Translations under genes and position numbers: made by a program
The notes under the pieces: model-generated
What the model was told of the DNA's origin: nothing
Database searches by the model: none
The model's input: the letters and a program-made list of their open reading frames with translations, nothing else
Assembly: GCF_016881005.1 (NCBI RefSeq)
Contig: NZ_JACOPV010000005.1
Span: forward strand, 124,001 to 188,000
DNA length: 64,000 bases
Origin: Pseudomonas arcuscaelestis
GTDB taxonomy: Bacteria > Pseudomonadota > Gammaproteobacteria > Pseudomonadales > Pseudomonadaceae
Reading direction: 5' to 3'
Part shown: positions 1-9,485 of the stretch, piece by piece
How the letters are laid out: each line of letters starts with the position of its first letter
Position numbering within the stretch: the first letter of the stretch is position 1

Positions 1-92
1 AGTACCTGGGTGCCTTTACTGTCGGCGACCAACTGCTGTGGGGCGCGGCCGAGCCGCTGCGTCGCATGCTGCGGATTCTGCTGGAGCGTTGA
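1..92 (+). CDS. asd: Aspartate-semialdehyde dehydrogenase, C-terminal end (partial)
   Basis: Only the last 29 codons are inside the window, read in the frame starting at base 3 and ending at TGA 90–92. The visible tail (YLGAFTVGDQLLWGAAEPLR, then RMLRILLER) matches the C-terminus of Pseudomonas Asd, which reduces aspartyl phosphate to aspartate semialdehyde on the way to lysine, threonine and methionine. The next gene is the Asd-like paralogue usg, the usual Pseudomonas order, which supports the call. A strong terminator follows 22 nt after the stop, so asd and usg are probably separate transcripts. The active site is outside the window. Confidence 0.85.
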   Translation, partial: YLGAFTVGDQLLWGAAEPLRRMLRILLER

Positions 93-114
93 TCTGACGC
101 TGGCGGTAGCGAAG

Positions 115-144
115 GCCCGTGCTGGTGACAGCACGGGCTTTTTT
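115..144 (+). terminator. Rho-independent terminator after asd
   Basis: A perfect 9-bp stem, GCCCGTGCT (115–123) with AGCACGGGC (130–138), closes a 6-nt loop and runs straight into a T tract. It ends the asd transcript. Confidence 0.9.
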
Positions 145-162
145 GTTGTTATCAATAGAGCC

Positions 163-189
163 GGCAGGAACGGGCTTGCTCCGCGATTG
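163..189 (+). repeat. Possible REP-like remnant
   Basis: The segment around GGCAGGAACGGGCTTGCTCC resembles the GGAGCGGGCTTGCCCGCGA core of REP elements in fluorescent Pseudomonas. It is a single degenerate copy between the asd terminator and usg. The identification is by eye from the known core and is uncertain. Confidence 0.4.
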
Positions 190-233
190 TGGTGTAAAGT
201 GCCGCTCCCGCCGTTCCAGCAGAGGAGTTCCCC

Positions 234-1244
234 ATGAGCCAGCCTATTGATATTGCCGTTATCGGTGCCACCGGTACTGTCGGTGAAACCCTTGTGCAAA
301 TTCTTGAAGAGCAGGATTTTCCAGTGGGTACCCTGCACTTGCTGGCCAGCAATGAATCGGCTGGCAGCGGTGTGATGTTTCGCAGTAAAAGCCTGCGCGT
401 CCGTGAAGTCGACAGCTTCGACTTCACCAAGGTCAAGCTGGTGTTTTTCGCTGCCGGCCCCGCCGTTACCCGCAGCTTCGCCCCGCGGGCCCAGGCCGCC
501 GGTTGTGCCGTGATTGATCTGTCAGGCGGCTTGTCGGCCGAGGCGGCGCCGGCCTTGGTTCCTGAGGCCAATGCCGCACGGCTCGAAAACCTGGCTCAGC
601 CAGTGCAGGTGAGCAGCCCGAGCGCTGCTGCCGTGGCCTTGTCGGTGGCCCTGGCGCCGCTGAAGAACTTGCTCGATATCGAGCGAATCAACGTAACTGC
701 GTGCCTGGCAGTGTCGGCCCAAGGCCGTGAAGCAGTGAGCGAGTTGGCCCGCCAGACCGCAGAGCTGCTCAACGCGCGTCCGCTGGAGCCGCGTTTCTTC
801 GATCGACAAATGGCCTTTAACCTGTTGGCTCAGGTCGGCGCCAACGATACCGATGGTCATGGTGCGCTCGAGCGTCGCCTGGTCGGTGAGTTGCGCGAAG
901 TGCTGGGCTTGCCGGCGCTGAAGATTTCCGTCAGCTGCATTCAAGTCCCGGTGTTTTTCGGCGATAGCTACAGTGTGTCGGTACAAAGCCGCAAAGCGGT
1001 TGATCTGGCCGCAGTCAACGCCGCGCTTGAGGCTGCTGACAGTATTGAACTGGTCGAGGAGGGTGACTACCCGACTCCGGTGGGTGACGCGGTTGGGCAG
1101 GACGTGGTCTATGTTGGACGAGTACGCGGTGGAATTGACGAGGTCGAGCAGCTCAACCTCTGGTTGACCACCGACAATGTGCGCAAGGGCGCGGCATTGA
1201 ACGCCGTGCAATTGGCGCAATTGTTGATAAAACATGTTGTGTAA
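234..1244 (+). CDS. usg: Aspartate-semialdehyde dehydrogenase-like protein (Usg family), catalytic Cys absent
   Basis: This 336-residue protein has the Asd fold: an N-terminal Rossmann motif (GATGTVGE, residues 11–18) and a C-terminal dimerisation/catalytic half. ATG 234 follows AGAGGAG at a good distance. True Asd enzymes carry the nucleophile in an N-C-S/T motif; here the matching segment reads SSPSAAA (residues 127–133), so the Cys is missing. This agrees with the Usg-1/PA3116 family, annotated as a probable dehydrogenase but unlikely to be a normal one. It lies between asd and fimV as in other pseudomonads. Family assignment is firm; cellular role is unknown. Confidence 0.85.
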   Translation: MSQPIDIAVIGATGTVGETLVQILEEQDFPVGTLHLLASNESAGSGVMFRSKSLRVREVDSFDFTKVKLVFFAAGPAVTRSFAPRAQAAGCAVIDLSGGLSAEAAPALVPEANAARLENLAQPVQVSSPSAAAVALSVALAPLKNLLDIERINVTACLAVSAQGREAVSELARQTAELLNARPLEPRFFDRQMAFNLLAQVGANDTDGHGALERRLVGELREVLGLPALKISVSCIQVPVFFGDSYSVSVQSRKAVDLAAVNAALEAADSIELVEEGDYPTPVGDAVGQDVVYVGRVRGGIDEVEQLNLWLTTDNVRKGAALNAVQLAQLLIKHVV

Positions 1245-1266
1245 AAGATACTTGCAGCTAATTTTT

Positions 1267-1284
1267 ACCGAGAGATTGCTCGGT
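1267..1284 (+). other. Short stem-loop in the fimV leader
   Basis: ACCGAG (1267–1272) pairs with CTCGGT (1279–1284) around a 6-nt loop, directly after a T5 run and 32 nt before the fimV ATG. It lacks a downstream T tract, so it is not a clear terminator. It may be a leader structure; its role is unknown. Confidence 0.4.
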
Positions 1285-1316
1285 TGCCGGGGACGGTTCT
1301 TTCAAAGGAAGAGGTC

Positions 1317-4010
1317 ATGCTTCGAATTCGCAAACTGGTCTTAGCAATAGCCGCGGCGTCGGCGCTGTCGTCCGGTATGGCGCATGCCCTCGGTTTGGGT
1401 GAGTTGACCCTCAAGTCGGCGCAGAATCAGCCGCTGGATGCCGAAATCGAACTGCTCGATGTTCGCGATCTCACTGCCGCCGAAATGGCCCCGAGCCTGG
1501 CGCCGCCTGAAGAGTTTGCCAAGGCCGGGATTGAACGTCCGACCTACCTCAACGGCCTGGTTTTCACCCCGGTGATCAACCCCAACGGCAAGAGTGTCTT
1601 GCGGGTGACTTCAAGTCAGGCGTTGCCGGCGCCAATGGTCAAGTTCCTGGTCCAGGTGATGTGGCCAAGCGGGCGCCTGTTGCGTGATTACAGCGTACTG
1701 GTCAACCAGGCTGCACTGCCGGGCGCCAAGCCTGAATCGACAATCAGCCCGGCGGTAAGCGCGCCGGGCAACTACACCACAGTACGCCGTGACACATTGT
1801 GGGAGATTGCCTCGAAAGCACGCCAGGGGGGCTCGGTGCAGCAGACCATGCTGGCCATTCAGGCGCTGAACCCCGATGCCTTTATCAACGGCAATATCAA
1901 CTTGCTGAAAACCGGTCAGGTCTTGCGCCTGCCCGATCAGCAACAGGTCATGAGTATTCCTCAAGGCCAGGCGGTAGCCGAAGTTGCAGAGCAGTACGCC
2001 GCCTGGCGTGAAGGGCGACGACTGGGGCCGCGCGCCCGACAGCTCGACGCCACTCGCCGCACCGCCGCCGAGACGGCTCCAGCGCGAATTGCCAATCAGG
2101 ACAATCTGCGACTGGTAGCGCCAGGCAGCAAAGCGGCTGCCAGTGACGGCAAGGCGGTCAGCGATAAACTTGCGATGGCGCAAGAGAGCCTCGACACCTC
2201 CCGGCGTGACAACACCGAATTGAAAAGCCGGATGAGCGATCTGCAGAGCCAGCTGGACAAGCTGGAGCGCCTGATTGCCTTGAAAAATGATCAATTGGCC
2301 AGGCTCGAAGCCCAGGGCGCCGGAGGCCAGGAACCGGCCGAAGGCACCCCGGCGCAGCCTGCCATATCCGCCCAGTTGCAATCAGCGCCGGGTGAACCGG
2401 TAGTTGCTCCAGCGCCTGCTGCGGTCGATACCGCACCGCTGGACGCCTCAACCCCTGCAAGCGAAGAAGCGGCGTCGAGCAGCACCCTCGATGATGTGCT
2501 CGGCAACCCGACCATGCTCGCATTGATCGGCGCTTCTGCGTTGCTGGTGCTGCTGTTGTTGCTGTTGCTGCTGGCGCGCAAGCGCAAGGCTGACCAGGAG
2601 GCGGAAAAGCACCTGCGCATGGCGCGTGCACTGGCTGAGGAAAGCGAGCGCAACCCGGACCTCGACTTGCCGCCGAGCAGCTTCGAGGGCCTGGACGTGC
2701 CAGCGCCTAGCGTTACCTTGGCGCCAGCGGTGGTGGCAGCCTCTGCGGCAGCTGCCAGCGCGGCAGAAGCTGGCGTCGTGGCATCCAGAGTGACTGCAGC
2801 AGACCCCGTCGAAGCACCTGTGCAGCCGCAACCTATGGCTGCGCCGCTGGTGGCGCCTGCTGCTGACGCTGCCCCCGCGCCAAGCGGCGATGCCTTGCTC
2901 GACGAGGTGGAACTGAGTATTGCCCGCGGACGCCTGAACCACGCTGCTGATCTTTTGGAGCCCGCCGTGGCTGCAGCACCAGGGCGTAGCGATTTGCGCC
3001 TGAAGTTGATGGAGGTGTATGCGCGTCAGGGTGATCGCGATGCCTTTGTTGGTCATGAGCGTCAACTGATCGCCAACGGCCAGAACCACGCGGATGTCGA
3101 GGCGCTGAAAAGCCGCTTCCCGGCCATGGTTGCGCTGGCGGCAGCGGGCGGTATCGGCGCGGCGGCGCTGGCGGCGGAAATGGACGCTCAATATGTCCAG
3201 GCGTTGCTGCAAGACGAGCCGCAGGTGCAGCCAGAGCCGGTCATCGAGCCCGAGCCCGAGCCTGAAGCGATTGTCGATGATGAGCTGGACAGTGCTTTTG
3301 ACCTGAGCCTGGAAGACGACCTGCAAGGTCTGGAGCTAACCGAGCCCCTGCAGCTTGGCGAGTCGGCACCTGAACTCGAAGTGGACGTTGCGCCTGAGCC
3401 TGCAATCGAACCGGTAGTGGTTGAACCGGTTGTAGCCGAGCCGACATTTGATGAACCGCTAGTCGACGATATGGTCGAGCCGCGGGTTGAGCCTGCGCCG
3501 GTGACTCTCGATGATTTGGCTGATTTTGATCTCGACGTCGCTGCCGACCAGGTTGCCACGCTGGAGCAAGGCGAACCTGTTGATATTGCTGCCGAGTTGG
3601 CTGCCTTCGACGAAACCATGCCGGAGTTCGATTCGCTGAGCGAACTGGATCTGCCGGAAGATTTCGATCTGTCGCTGTCTCTGGACGACGACTCAACCGC
3701 AGCCAAGAGCTTTGCTTCCGAGCTTGATGACGTCAACGCTGAGCTCGACAAGTTGTCCCAGAGCCTGGAGCAACCGTCGATCGAGCCGCATTTCACGGCT
3801 GAAGACGCAATGAGTGACGATCTGGGCGACGACCTGGAGTTCGACTATCTCGGTGGGGCCGATGAGGCAGCCACCAAGCTCGACCTGGCGCGCGCATACA
3901 TCGATATGGGCGATCATGATGGCGCCCGTGACATTCTTGATGAAGTACGCAAGGAGGGTAATGATGCCCAGAAGGGAGAAGCGGAGGAGATGCTTTCGCG
4001 TCTGGTCTGA
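1317..4010 (+). CDS. fimV: FimV, LysM-containing polar hub protein of type IV pili/twitching
   Basis: This inner-membrane, peptidoglycan-binding hub organises polar type IV pilus and cAMP signalling functions in Pseudomonas. The 897-residue product starts at ATG 1317 after AAAGGAAGAGG; an upstream in-frame start at 1284 lacks this site and would bury the signal peptide. A signal peptide (about residues 1–23, ending GMAHA) is followed by the FimV N-terminal domain, a LysM-type domain (about 151–207), a coiled coil (about 290–345), one very leucine-rich transmembrane helix (about 397–419), a long acidic Glu/Asp/Pro-rich cytoplasmic linker, and the conserved C-terminal TPR-like domain (DLARAYIDMGDHDGARDIL, near the end). 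Base composition matches its neighbours. Confidence 0.93.
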   Translation: MLRIRKLVLAIAAASALSSGMAHALGLGELTLKSAQNQPLDAEIELLDVRDLTAAEMAPSLAPPEEFAKAGIERPTYLNGLVFTPVINPNGKSVLRVTSSQALPAPMVKFLVQVMWPSGRLLRDYSVLVNQAALPGAKPESTISPAVSAPGNYTTVRRDTLWEIASKARQGGSVQQTMLAIQALNPDAFINGNINLLKTGQVLRLPDQQQVMSIPQGQAVAEVAEQYAAWREGRRLGPRARQLDATRRTAAETAPARIANQDNLRLVAPGSKAAASDGKAVSDKLAMAQESLDTSRRDNTELKSRMSDLQSQLDKLERLIALKNDQLARLEAQGAGGQEPAEGTPAQPAISAQLQSAPGEPVVAPAPAAVDTAPLDASTPASEEAASSSTLDDVLGNPTMLALIGASALLVLLLLLLLLARKRKADQEAEKHLRMARALAEESERNPDLDLPPSSFEGLDVPAPSVTLAPAVVAASAAAASAAEAGVVASRVTAADPVEAPVQPQPMAAPLVAPAADAAPAPSGDALLDEVELSIARGRLNHAADLLEPAVAAAPGRSDLRLKLMEVYARQGDRDAFVGHERQLIANGQNHADVEALKSRFPAMVALAAAGGIGAAALAAEMDAQYVQALLQDEPQVQPEPVIEPEPEPEAIVDDELDSAFDLSLEDDLQGLELTEPLQLGESAPELEVDVAPEPAIEPVVVEPVVAEPTFDEPLVDDMVEPRVEPAPVTLDDLADFDLDVAADQVATLEQGEPVDIAAELAAFDETMPEFDSLSELDLPEDFDLSLSLDDDSTAAKSFASELDDVNAELDKLSQSLEQPSIEPHFTAEDAMSDDLGDDLEFDYLGGADEAATKLDLARAYIDMGDHDGARDILDEVRKEGNDAQKGEAEEMLSRLV

Positions 4011-4029
4011 GTCTTGCCCTTGCACGTCC

Positions 4030-4054
4030 AACGGCAGCCCTCGAGGCTGCCGTT
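4030..4054 (+). terminator. Stem-loop terminator after fimV
   Basis: AACGGCAGCC (4030–4039) and GGCTGCCGTT (4045–4054) form a perfect 10-bp stem with a 5-nt loop. The downstream tract (GTCGTTATAA) is only weakly T-rich, so termination may be partial and allow reading into truA. Confidence 0.7.
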
Positions 4055-4100
4055 GTCGTTATAATTCCCGCCATCTGCTTAATCGACAGGCTTTATCTTC

Positions 4101-4976
4101 TTGGAAATCATTGATAACACGGTTGCTGAATCGGCGGCCGAAGGCTTCTCCCGTATTGCCCTGGGTGTTGAATACAAAGGCTCGCGCTACCGTGGCTGGC
4201 AGCGTCAGGCCGATGGCGTGCCGAGTGTCCAGCAGACCCTGGAGGAAGCCCTGTCCAAAGTTGCCGATTCACCCGTTACCCTGCTGTGTGCCGGGCGTAC
4301 CGACGCCGGGGTCCACGCCTGCGGGCAGGTGGTGCATTTCGACACCCAGGTAGTGCGCAGCATGAAGGCTTGGACAATGGGCGCCAATATCAACTTGCCT
4401 CATGACATCAGTGTGGCGTGGGCCAAAGAGATGCCGGCAAGTTTTCATGCTCGCTTCAAGGCTATAGCCCGGCGTTATCGCTATGTGATCTACAACGATC
4501 AGATTCGTCCGGCGCATATGGGTCAGGAAGTGACCTGGAACCACCGACCGCTGAATGTCGAACGCATGGCCCTGGCTGCCGACTATCTGGTGGGGACCCA
4601 TGACTTCAGCGCCTTTCGCGCCGGTCAATGCCAGGCCAAGTCGCCGATCAAGAACATCCATCACCTGCGCGTTACCCGCCACGGCAAGATGATTGTCCTG
4701 GATATTCGCGCTAGCGCCTTCCTCCACCATATGGTGCGTAACATCGCTGGTGTGTTGATGACGATCGGTGCTGGCGAGCGCCCGGTGGAGTGGGCCAAAG
4801 AGGTGCTGGAAAGCCGCGAGCGGCGCACTGGGGGGGTTACTGCTCATCCGTTCGGTTTGTACCTGGTGCAAGTGGAGTACCACGATGAGTTTCAGTTGCC
4901 CGAGCGTTACATCGGCCCACACTTTCTCACCGGTTACGAAACGCTGGCGGCTGACGACCCACTAGCCATTTGCTAA
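4101..4976 (+). CDS. truA: tRNA pseudouridine(38-40) synthase TruA
   Basis: The protein isomerises uridines 38–40 in the anticodon stem-loop of many tRNAs. The core motif [10 protein letters not shown] carries the catalytic Asp (D68), and the N-terminal [19 protein letters not shown] block and the C-terminal [11 protein letters not shown] block are typical of the family. The start is TTG 4101, giving 291 residues against about 270 for E. coli. I see no ATG or GTG before the conserved block, and CGACAGG lies about 10 nt upstream, so the start is plausible but uncertain by a few codons. It lies between fimV and trpF as in other Pseudomonas. Confidence 0.92.
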   Translation: MEIIDNTVAESAAEGFSRIALGVEYKGSRYRGWQRQADGVPSVQQTLEEALSKVADSPVTLLCAGRTDAGVHACGQVVHFDTQVVRSMKAWTMGANINLPHDISVAWAKEMPASFHARFKAIARRYRYVIYNDQIRPAHMGQEVTWNHRPLNVERMALAADYLVGTHDFSAFRAGQCQAKSPIKNIHHLRVTRHGKMIVLDIRASAFLHHMVRNIAGVLMTIGAGERPVEWAKEVLESRERRTGGVTAHPFGLYLVQVEYHDEFQLPERYIGPHFLTGYETLAADDPLAIC

Positions 4977-5014
4977 GATCCGGAGCTTTCCAGATCAGCC
5001 AGGGTTCACAGGTC

Positions 5015-5635
5015 ATGAGCGCAGTTCGCAGCAAAATCTGTGGTATTACTCGCATTGAAGATGCGTTGGCGGCGGCTGAGGCTGGCGCCGATGCCATCGG
5101 CCTGGTGTTTTATGCCAAGAGCCCGCGCGCGGTAGATGTGCAGCAGGCGCGGGCAATTATTGCCGCCTTGCCACCGTTCGTGACCACCGTGGGCCTGTTC
5201 GTCAACGTCAGTCGCTGTGAACTGACCGAAATCCTCGAAGCGGTACCATTGGATTTGCTGCAATTTCATGGGGATGAAACCCCGGCTGATTGTGCCGGTC
5301 ATAACAGGCCGTGGATCAAGGCCCTGCGTGTGCGTCCCGGTGACGATCTCGAAGCGGCCTGCAAGTTGTATAGCGGTGCCAGCGGGATTCTTCTCGACAC
5401 CTATGTCGCTGGCGTGCCGGGCGGCACGGGTGAGGCGTTCGACTGGTCGCTGGTGCCGGAAAAACTCAGCAAGCCGATTATTCTTGCCGGTGGTTTGTCG
5501 CCGCACAACGTTGCCAGCGCCATCGCTCAGGTGCGCCCTTATGCAGTAGATGTCAGTGGCGGGGTGGAGCAGGCCAAGGGCATCAAGGACAGTGCCCTGA
5601 TCGAGGCTTTTATCAAGGCGGTAAAGCAGGCGTGA
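5015..5635 (+). CDS. trpF: Phosphoribosylanthranilate isomerase
   Basis: TrpF converts N-(5'-phosphoribosyl)anthranilate to the carboxyphenylamino-deoxyribulose phosphate intermediate of tryptophan synthesis. The 206-residue TIM-barrel protein shows KICGIT near the N-terminus with the catalytic Cys (C9), the LQFHG strand, [19 protein letters not shown] with the catalytic Asp, and the C-terminal phosphate-binding [11 protein letters not shown] 5015 has CACAGG upstream; an in-frame start at 4970 would overlap truA and extend beyond the family N-terminus. It is apart from other trp genes, which is normal in pseudomonads. A 281-nt leader separates it from accD. Confidence 0.95.
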   Translation: MSAVRSKICGITRIEDALAAAEAGADAIGLVFYAKSPRAVDVQQARAIIAALPPFVTTVGLFVNVSRCELTEILEAVPLDLLQFHGDETPADCAGHNRPWIKALRVRPGDDLEAACKLYSGASGILLDTYVAGVPGGTGEAFDWSLVPEKLSKPIILAGGLSPHNVASAIAQVRPYAVDVSGGVEQAKGIKDSALIEAFIKAVKQA

Positions 5636-5845
5636 AAACGTCTGCCGTTGTCGATGTGACGGCTGGCCGTGCGCCATCGTCCATAGCTTTCGCAGCCAAT
5701 TGCTGCCTGATCGCGCCCCTGGGCCGGTCGAAATTGCCGGGTGTCGCCGTTGGCGTCGCCCTTACAGGTTGACGATGGAGCGGTATCGGGGCACCTCGCT
5801 GTATGTGGGGCGCCGGAGCCGGTCCATCATCGCGTCATACATGAA

Positions 5846-5855
5846 TTGAGCTCAA
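5846..5855. other. Small palindrome in the trpF–accD gap
   Basis: TTGAGCTCAA is a perfect 10-bp palindrome 61 nt before accD. The rest of this 281-nt gap holds only a short open frame starting at 5633 that looks accidental, and no convincing promoter by eye. A 10-mer palindrome can arise by chance. Confidence 0.25.
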
Positions 5856-5916
5856 GGGCATACGCGCGAACCTGACAGCCAAAGCCTGTCGGTCGTCGTT
5901 ACTGGAGAAAGAAAGC

Positions 5917-6837
5917 ATGAGCAACTGGTTAGTAGACAAACTGATCCCTTCGATCATGCGTTCCGAGGTGAAGAAGAGTTCCGTGCCGGAAGGGTTGTGG
6001 CACAAGTGCCCGTCCTGCGAAGCGGTCCTGTATCGTCCGGAGCTGGAAAAGACCCTGGATGTTTGCCCTAAGTGCAACCACCACATGCGCATCGGTGCCC
6101 GCGCGCGCATCGATATTTTCCTGGATGCCGAAGGTCGCGCCGAGCTGGGTGCCGACCTGGAGCCGGTTGACCGTCTGAAATTCCGGGATGGCAAGAAGTA
6201 CAAGGACCGCCTGACCGCTGCTCAGAAGCAAACGGGCGAGAAGGACGCGCTGATCTCCATGAGCGGTACTTTGCTGGGCATGCCTATTGTCGTCAGCGCC
6301 TTCGAGTTCTCGTTCATGGGTGGCTCGATGGGAGCCATTGTCGGTGAGCGCTTCGTTCGCGCTGCCAACTATGCCCTGGAAAACCGCTGCCCAATGGTGT
6401 GCTTCTCGGCCTCTGGTGGTGCCCGTATGCAGGAAGCGCTGATCTCGCTGATGCAGATGGCCAAGACCTCGGCGGTGCTTGCACGCTTGCGCGAAGAGGG
6501 TATTCCATTCATCTCGGTGTTGACCGACCCCGTCTACGGCGGTGTTTCGGCGAGCCTGGCAATGCTGGGTGACGTTATCGTCGGTGAGCCCAAGGCCCTG
6601 ATCGGCTTCGCAGGTCCTCGTGTCATCGAGCAGACTGTGCGTGAAAAACTGCCAGAAGGCTTCCAGCGTAGCGAGTTCCTCCTGGAACACGGCGCAATCG
6701 ACATGATCATTCCACGTCAGGAACTGCGTCATCGCCTGGGCAACCTGTTGGCACAAATGATGGGCCTGCCGACGCCTAAGTTCGTCGAGCCAGTGCTTGA
6801 GCCGATCGTCGTACCACCGGTGCCTGCCAACGTATGA
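5917..6837 (+). CDS. accD: Acetyl-CoA carboxylase carboxyltransferase subunit beta
   Basis: AccD pairs with AccA to form the carboxyltransferase that moves the carboxyl group from biotin carboxyl carrier protein to acetyl-CoA, the committed step of fatty acid synthesis. The 306-residue protein has the N-terminal four-Cys zinc ribbon (C31, C34, C50, C53) and then the crotonase-fold transferase domain, including the SGGARMQEA block. ATG 5917 follows GGAGAAAGAAAGC. The stop overlaps the folC start (ATGA), so folC is translationally coupled. Confidence 0.97.
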   Translation: MSNWLVDKLIPSIMRSEVKKSSVPEGLWHKCPSCEAVLYRPELEKTLDVCPKCNHHMRIGARARIDIFLDAEGRAELGADLEPVDRLKFRDGKKYKDRLTAAQKQTGEKDALISMSGTLLGMPIVVSAFEFSFMGGSMGAIVGERFVRAANYALENRCPMVCFSASGGARMQEALISLMQMAKTSAVLARLREEGIPFISVLTDPVYGGVSASLAMLGDVIVGEPKALIGFAGPRVIEQTVREKLPEGFQRSEFLLEHGAIDMIIPRQELRHRLGNLLAQMMGLPTPKFVEPVLEPIVVPPVPANV

Positions 6838-8141
6838 CCCAACGTACCCTTGGCGACTGGCTCGCCTATCTCGAGCAGTTGCACCCCTCGGCCATCGATA
6901 TGGGCTTGGCGCGTTCGCAACAGGTTGCGGCCAGGCTCGGGCTGGACAAGCCGGCGCCACGGGTCGTCACCGTGACCGGCACCAATGGCAAGGGCTCGAC
7001 CTGCGCCTTCGTGGCGGCGTTGTTGCGGGCCCAGGGCCTCAAGGTCGGGGTCTATAGCTCGCCACACCTGCTGCGTTACAACGAGCGTGTGCTGATCGAC
7101 GGCCAGGAAGCCGACGATCAGCAGCTATGTGATGCGTTTGCCGCCGTTGAAGCCGCTCGTGGTGAAACGTCGTTGACCTATTTCGAGGCCGGTACCCTGG
7201 CTGCCTTCTGGCTGTTCAAGCAGTCGGCTCTGGATGCCGTGGTGCTTGAAGTCGGCTTGGGTGGGCGCCTGGATACCGTCAACATCGTCGATGCCGACGT
7301 GGCGCTGGTTACCAGTATTGGTGTTGACCATACCGATTACCTGGGCGATACCCGCGAGTCTGTGGCATATGAAAAAGCCGGTATTTTCCGTCAGGGCAAG
7401 CCTGCGCTGTGTGGTGATCTGAATCCGCCACAGCCACTGCTCGACAAGGTCCGTGAGCTGGGTTGTCCATTCCTGCTGCGTGGTCGTGATTTCGACCTGG
7501 CCTGTACCGATCAGTATTGGCAGTGGCGGGGCGTGGATAGCCGCGGCCAGCAGGTCGAGCTGCACGATCTGCCATTGCTCGACCTGCCAATGGAAAACGC
7601 AGCGCTGGCGCTGCAAGCCTACCTGCTGATGGATCTGCCCTGGGAGGCCGGGCAGATCGCCGCGGTGTTGCAGTCCACGCGCATGGTCGGTCGTCTGGAC
7701 CGACGCGCATTTCGCTGGCAAGGCAAGGCGTTGACTATCCTCATGGATGTTGGCCATAACCCGCATGCTGCCGAGTACCTGGCCCAACGCCTCGCGGCAA
7801 GGCCGGTGGTGGGCAAGCGTCTGGCCGTATTCGGTCTTCTCGTCGACAAGGACCTGGACGGCGTAGTGCAACCGTTGTTGGGTGCGGTTCAGCGTTGGGC
7901 GGTTGCGCCTCTGGATACTGCTCGCAGTCGGTCTGCAGGCGAGCTTGAAGTGACCCTGGCGAACCTCGGTGCGCAGGTGAAGTCTTATTCCAGCGTGGCA
8001 CAAGCCCTTGACGGGCAGTGTGCGCTGGCAACGGCAGAAGATGAAATTCTCCTGTTCGGATCGTTTTTCTGTGTCGGCGAGGCCCTGCAGTGGCTGGATC
8101 GGCAGGCCACGGAGGAAGAAGCAAATGGCATTGCTGGATAA
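6834..8141 (+). CDS. folC: Bifunctional dihydrofolate synthase/folylpolyglutamate synthase
   Basis: FolC adds L-glutamate to dihydropteroate and then extends the polyglutamate tail of folates. The 435-residue Mur-ligase-type protein has the ATP-binding loop TGTNGKGST (48–56), the [12 protein letters not shown] substrate loop, the [11 protein letters not shown] motif, and the C-terminal DVGHNPHA block. ATG 6834 overlaps the accD stop by four bases. Its 3' end overlaps the dedD start, so accD–folC–dedD read as one operon. Confidence 0.96.
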   Translation: MTQRTLGDWLAYLEQLHPSAIDMGLARSQQVAARLGLDKPAPRVVTVTGTNGKGSTCAFVAALLRAQGLKVGVYSSPHLLRYNERVLIDGQEADDQQLCDAFAAVEAARGETSLTYFEAGTLAAFWLFKQSALDAVVLEVGLGGRLDTVNIVDADVALVTSIGVDHTDYLGDTRESVAYEKAGIFRQGKPALCGDLNPPQPLLDKVRELGCPFLLRGRDFDLACTDQYWQWRGVDSRGQQVELHDLPLLDLPMENAALALQAYLLMDLPWEAGQIAAVLQSTRMVGRLDRRAFRWQGKALTILMDVGHNPHAAEYLAQRLAARPVVGKRLAVFGLLVDKDLDGVVQPLLGAVQRWAVAPLDTARSRSAGELEVTLANLGAQVKSYSSVAQALDGQCALATAEDEILLFGSFFCVGEALQWLDRQATEEEANGIAG

Positions 8142-8790
8142 AGTGGTCAAGCAACGGATGGTCGGGGCGCTGGTGCTGGTGGCATTGGCGGTGATTTTCC
8201 TGCCGATGTTGTTTTCCCGGGAGGACGAAATGCGCCAGGTACGTGTCGAAGCCCCTGACGCGCCCATAGCGCCAAGCATGACCCCGGTTCAGGTAGAGCC
8301 GGTGCAGGTGCCGGAGCCAAAGGTGTTGCCAGAAGAAAACCCGGTGATTGTCGATGAGTCCACGGCGCCAGCCCAGACCCCGAGCGCACCGATTGCTCCT
8401 GCCCCGACCGTTGTGCCTGAGCCCGTGACTGCTCCAGTGCCCGCCCCCGCTGTAGCGGCCAAGCCTGTGACACCGCCGCCAGCGGCCAAGCCGGCCCCGG
8501 CCGTTGCCACTGCGGCCAAGCCTGCGGCAGGCAAGATCGACGCCAATGGCCTGCCGGTCAGTTGGTCGGTGCAATTGGCCAGCCTGTCCAACCGGGCCGG
8601 GGCCGACAACCTGCAGAAAACCCTGCGCAGCCAGGGTTACAATGCCTACATTCGTTCTGCCGGCGGTATGAATCGGGTGTACGTTGGGCCGTTGATCGAG
8701 CGTGCTGAAGCTGAGCGTCTGCGGGACGTGATCAGCCGCCAGCAGAAGCTCAACGGCATTGTCGTGCGCTTCCAGCCCGAGCGCGGCTGA
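8125..8790 (+). CDS. dedD: SPOR-domain inner-membrane protein, DedD-like
   Basis: This 221-residue protein has a single N-terminal transmembrane helix (about residues 12–30) after a short cytoplasmic segment, a Pro/Ala/Val-rich periplasmic linker, and a C-terminal SPOR domain (about 145–219, beginning VSWSVQLASLSN). SPOR domains bind denuded septal peptidoglycan, so a division-site role is inferred. ATG 8125 sits after GGAGGAAGAAGC and overlaps the end of folC by 17 nt; an in-frame start at 8008 lies inside folC. The position between folC and cvpA is that of dedD in gammaproteobacteria. Confidence 0.85.
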   Translation: MALLDKVVKQRMVGALVLVALAVIFLPMLFSREDEMRQVRVEAPDAPIAPSMTPVQVEPVQVPEPKVLPEENPVIVDESTAPAQTPSAPIAPAPTVVPEPVTAPVPAPAVAAKPVTPPPAAKPAPAVATAAKPAAGKIDANGLPVSWSVQLASLSNRAGADNLQKTLRSQGYNAYIRSAGGMNRVYVGPLIERAEAERLRDVISRQQKLNGIVVRFQPERG

Positions 8791-8796
8791 GTGTTC

Positions 8797-8820
8797 GTCG
8801 CCCGGCCCGCGCCGGGCGAC
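8797..8820 (+). terminator. Stem-loop after dedD
   Basis: GTCGCCCGGC (8797–8806) pairs perfectly with GCCGGGCGAC (8811–8820) over a 4-nt loop, 7 nt after the dedD stop. There is no T tract (AAATCAC follows), so it may be a weak terminator or an mRNA 3'-end stabiliser. Confidence 0.55.
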
Positions 8821-8830
8821 AAATCACTGC

Positions 8831-8859
8831 TTACCGACAGCCCGTTGCTCTGGTAAAAT
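8831..8859 (+). promoter_or_regulatory. Candidate sigma70 promoter for cvpA–purF
   Basis: TTACCG (8831–8836), a 17-nt spacer and TAAAAT (8854–8859) lie just after the dedD stem-loop and about 30 nt before the cvpA start. The –10 is good and the –35 is moderate. Confidence 0.5.
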
Positions 8860-8889
8860 GCGCCGCCTTATCCGTTTGCAGGCAACACT

Positions 8890-9444
8890 GTGGCATTTAC
8901 CTGGGTCGACTGGGCGATTTTCGCGATCATCGCCATTTCTTCGCTTATCAGTCTCAAGCGCGGCTTTGTCAAAGAGGCCTTGTCGCTGCTTACCTGGATC
9001 ATTGCCGGCGCTGTAGCCTGGATGTTCGGTGGCTCGCTGTCGCAGTACCTGGAGTCTTACATCCAGACGCCTTCGGCCCGGGTCATCGCAGGATGCGCCA
9101 TTCTTTTCGTCGCCACCCTGCTGGTGGGGGCCATGATCAATTTTCTCATCGGCGAGCTGATTCGCGTCACCGGACTTTCCGGGACCGACCGCTTTCTGGG
9201 CATGGCATTCGGTGCCGCCCGAGGGGCCTTGCTGGTGGTGGTGGCCGTCGGGCTGTTGAGCCTGGGGCCGGTACAACAAGATCAGTGGTGGCAGGATTCT
9301 CGCCTGATACCACAATTTCTATTGGTAGCTGACTGGTCGAAAAACCTCATCCTGGGGTTCACCAGCCAGTGGTTAGCCAGCGGGATCAGCGCACCGGCTG
9401 ATCTTCCGTTCAAGGAGCAGATCCTGGGGCCGAAAACGCCTTGA
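8890..9444 (+). CDS. cvpA: CvpA family inner-membrane protein
   Basis: This 184-residue protein has about four transmembrane segments, beginning with VDWAIFAIIAISSLISLKRG, the signature of the CvpA family (colicin V production in E. coli, upstream of purF). The start is GTG 8890. It lies 41 nt before purF and is presumably co-transcribed from the promoter at 8831. The molecular role is unsettled; the link to purine synthesis is by gene order. Confidence 0.9.
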   Translation: MAFTWVDWAIFAIIAISSLISLKRGFVKEALSLLTWIIAGAVAWMFGGSLSQYLESYIQTPSARVIAGCAILFVATLLVGAMINFLIGELIRVTGLSGTDRFLGMAFGAARGALLVVVAVGLLSLGPVQQDQWWQDSRLIPQFLLVADWSKNLILGFTSQWLASGISAPADLPFKEQILGPKTP

Positions 9445-9485
9445 GAGCTGCTCAGTCCAGTTTCATTAAGTAGGGGTTGCGTCGC

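Noticed and set aside
5633-5780. Short GTG-initiated frame between trpF and accD
   Set aside because: No ribosome binding site of its own, no recognisable sequence; likely chance in a 281-nt leader.
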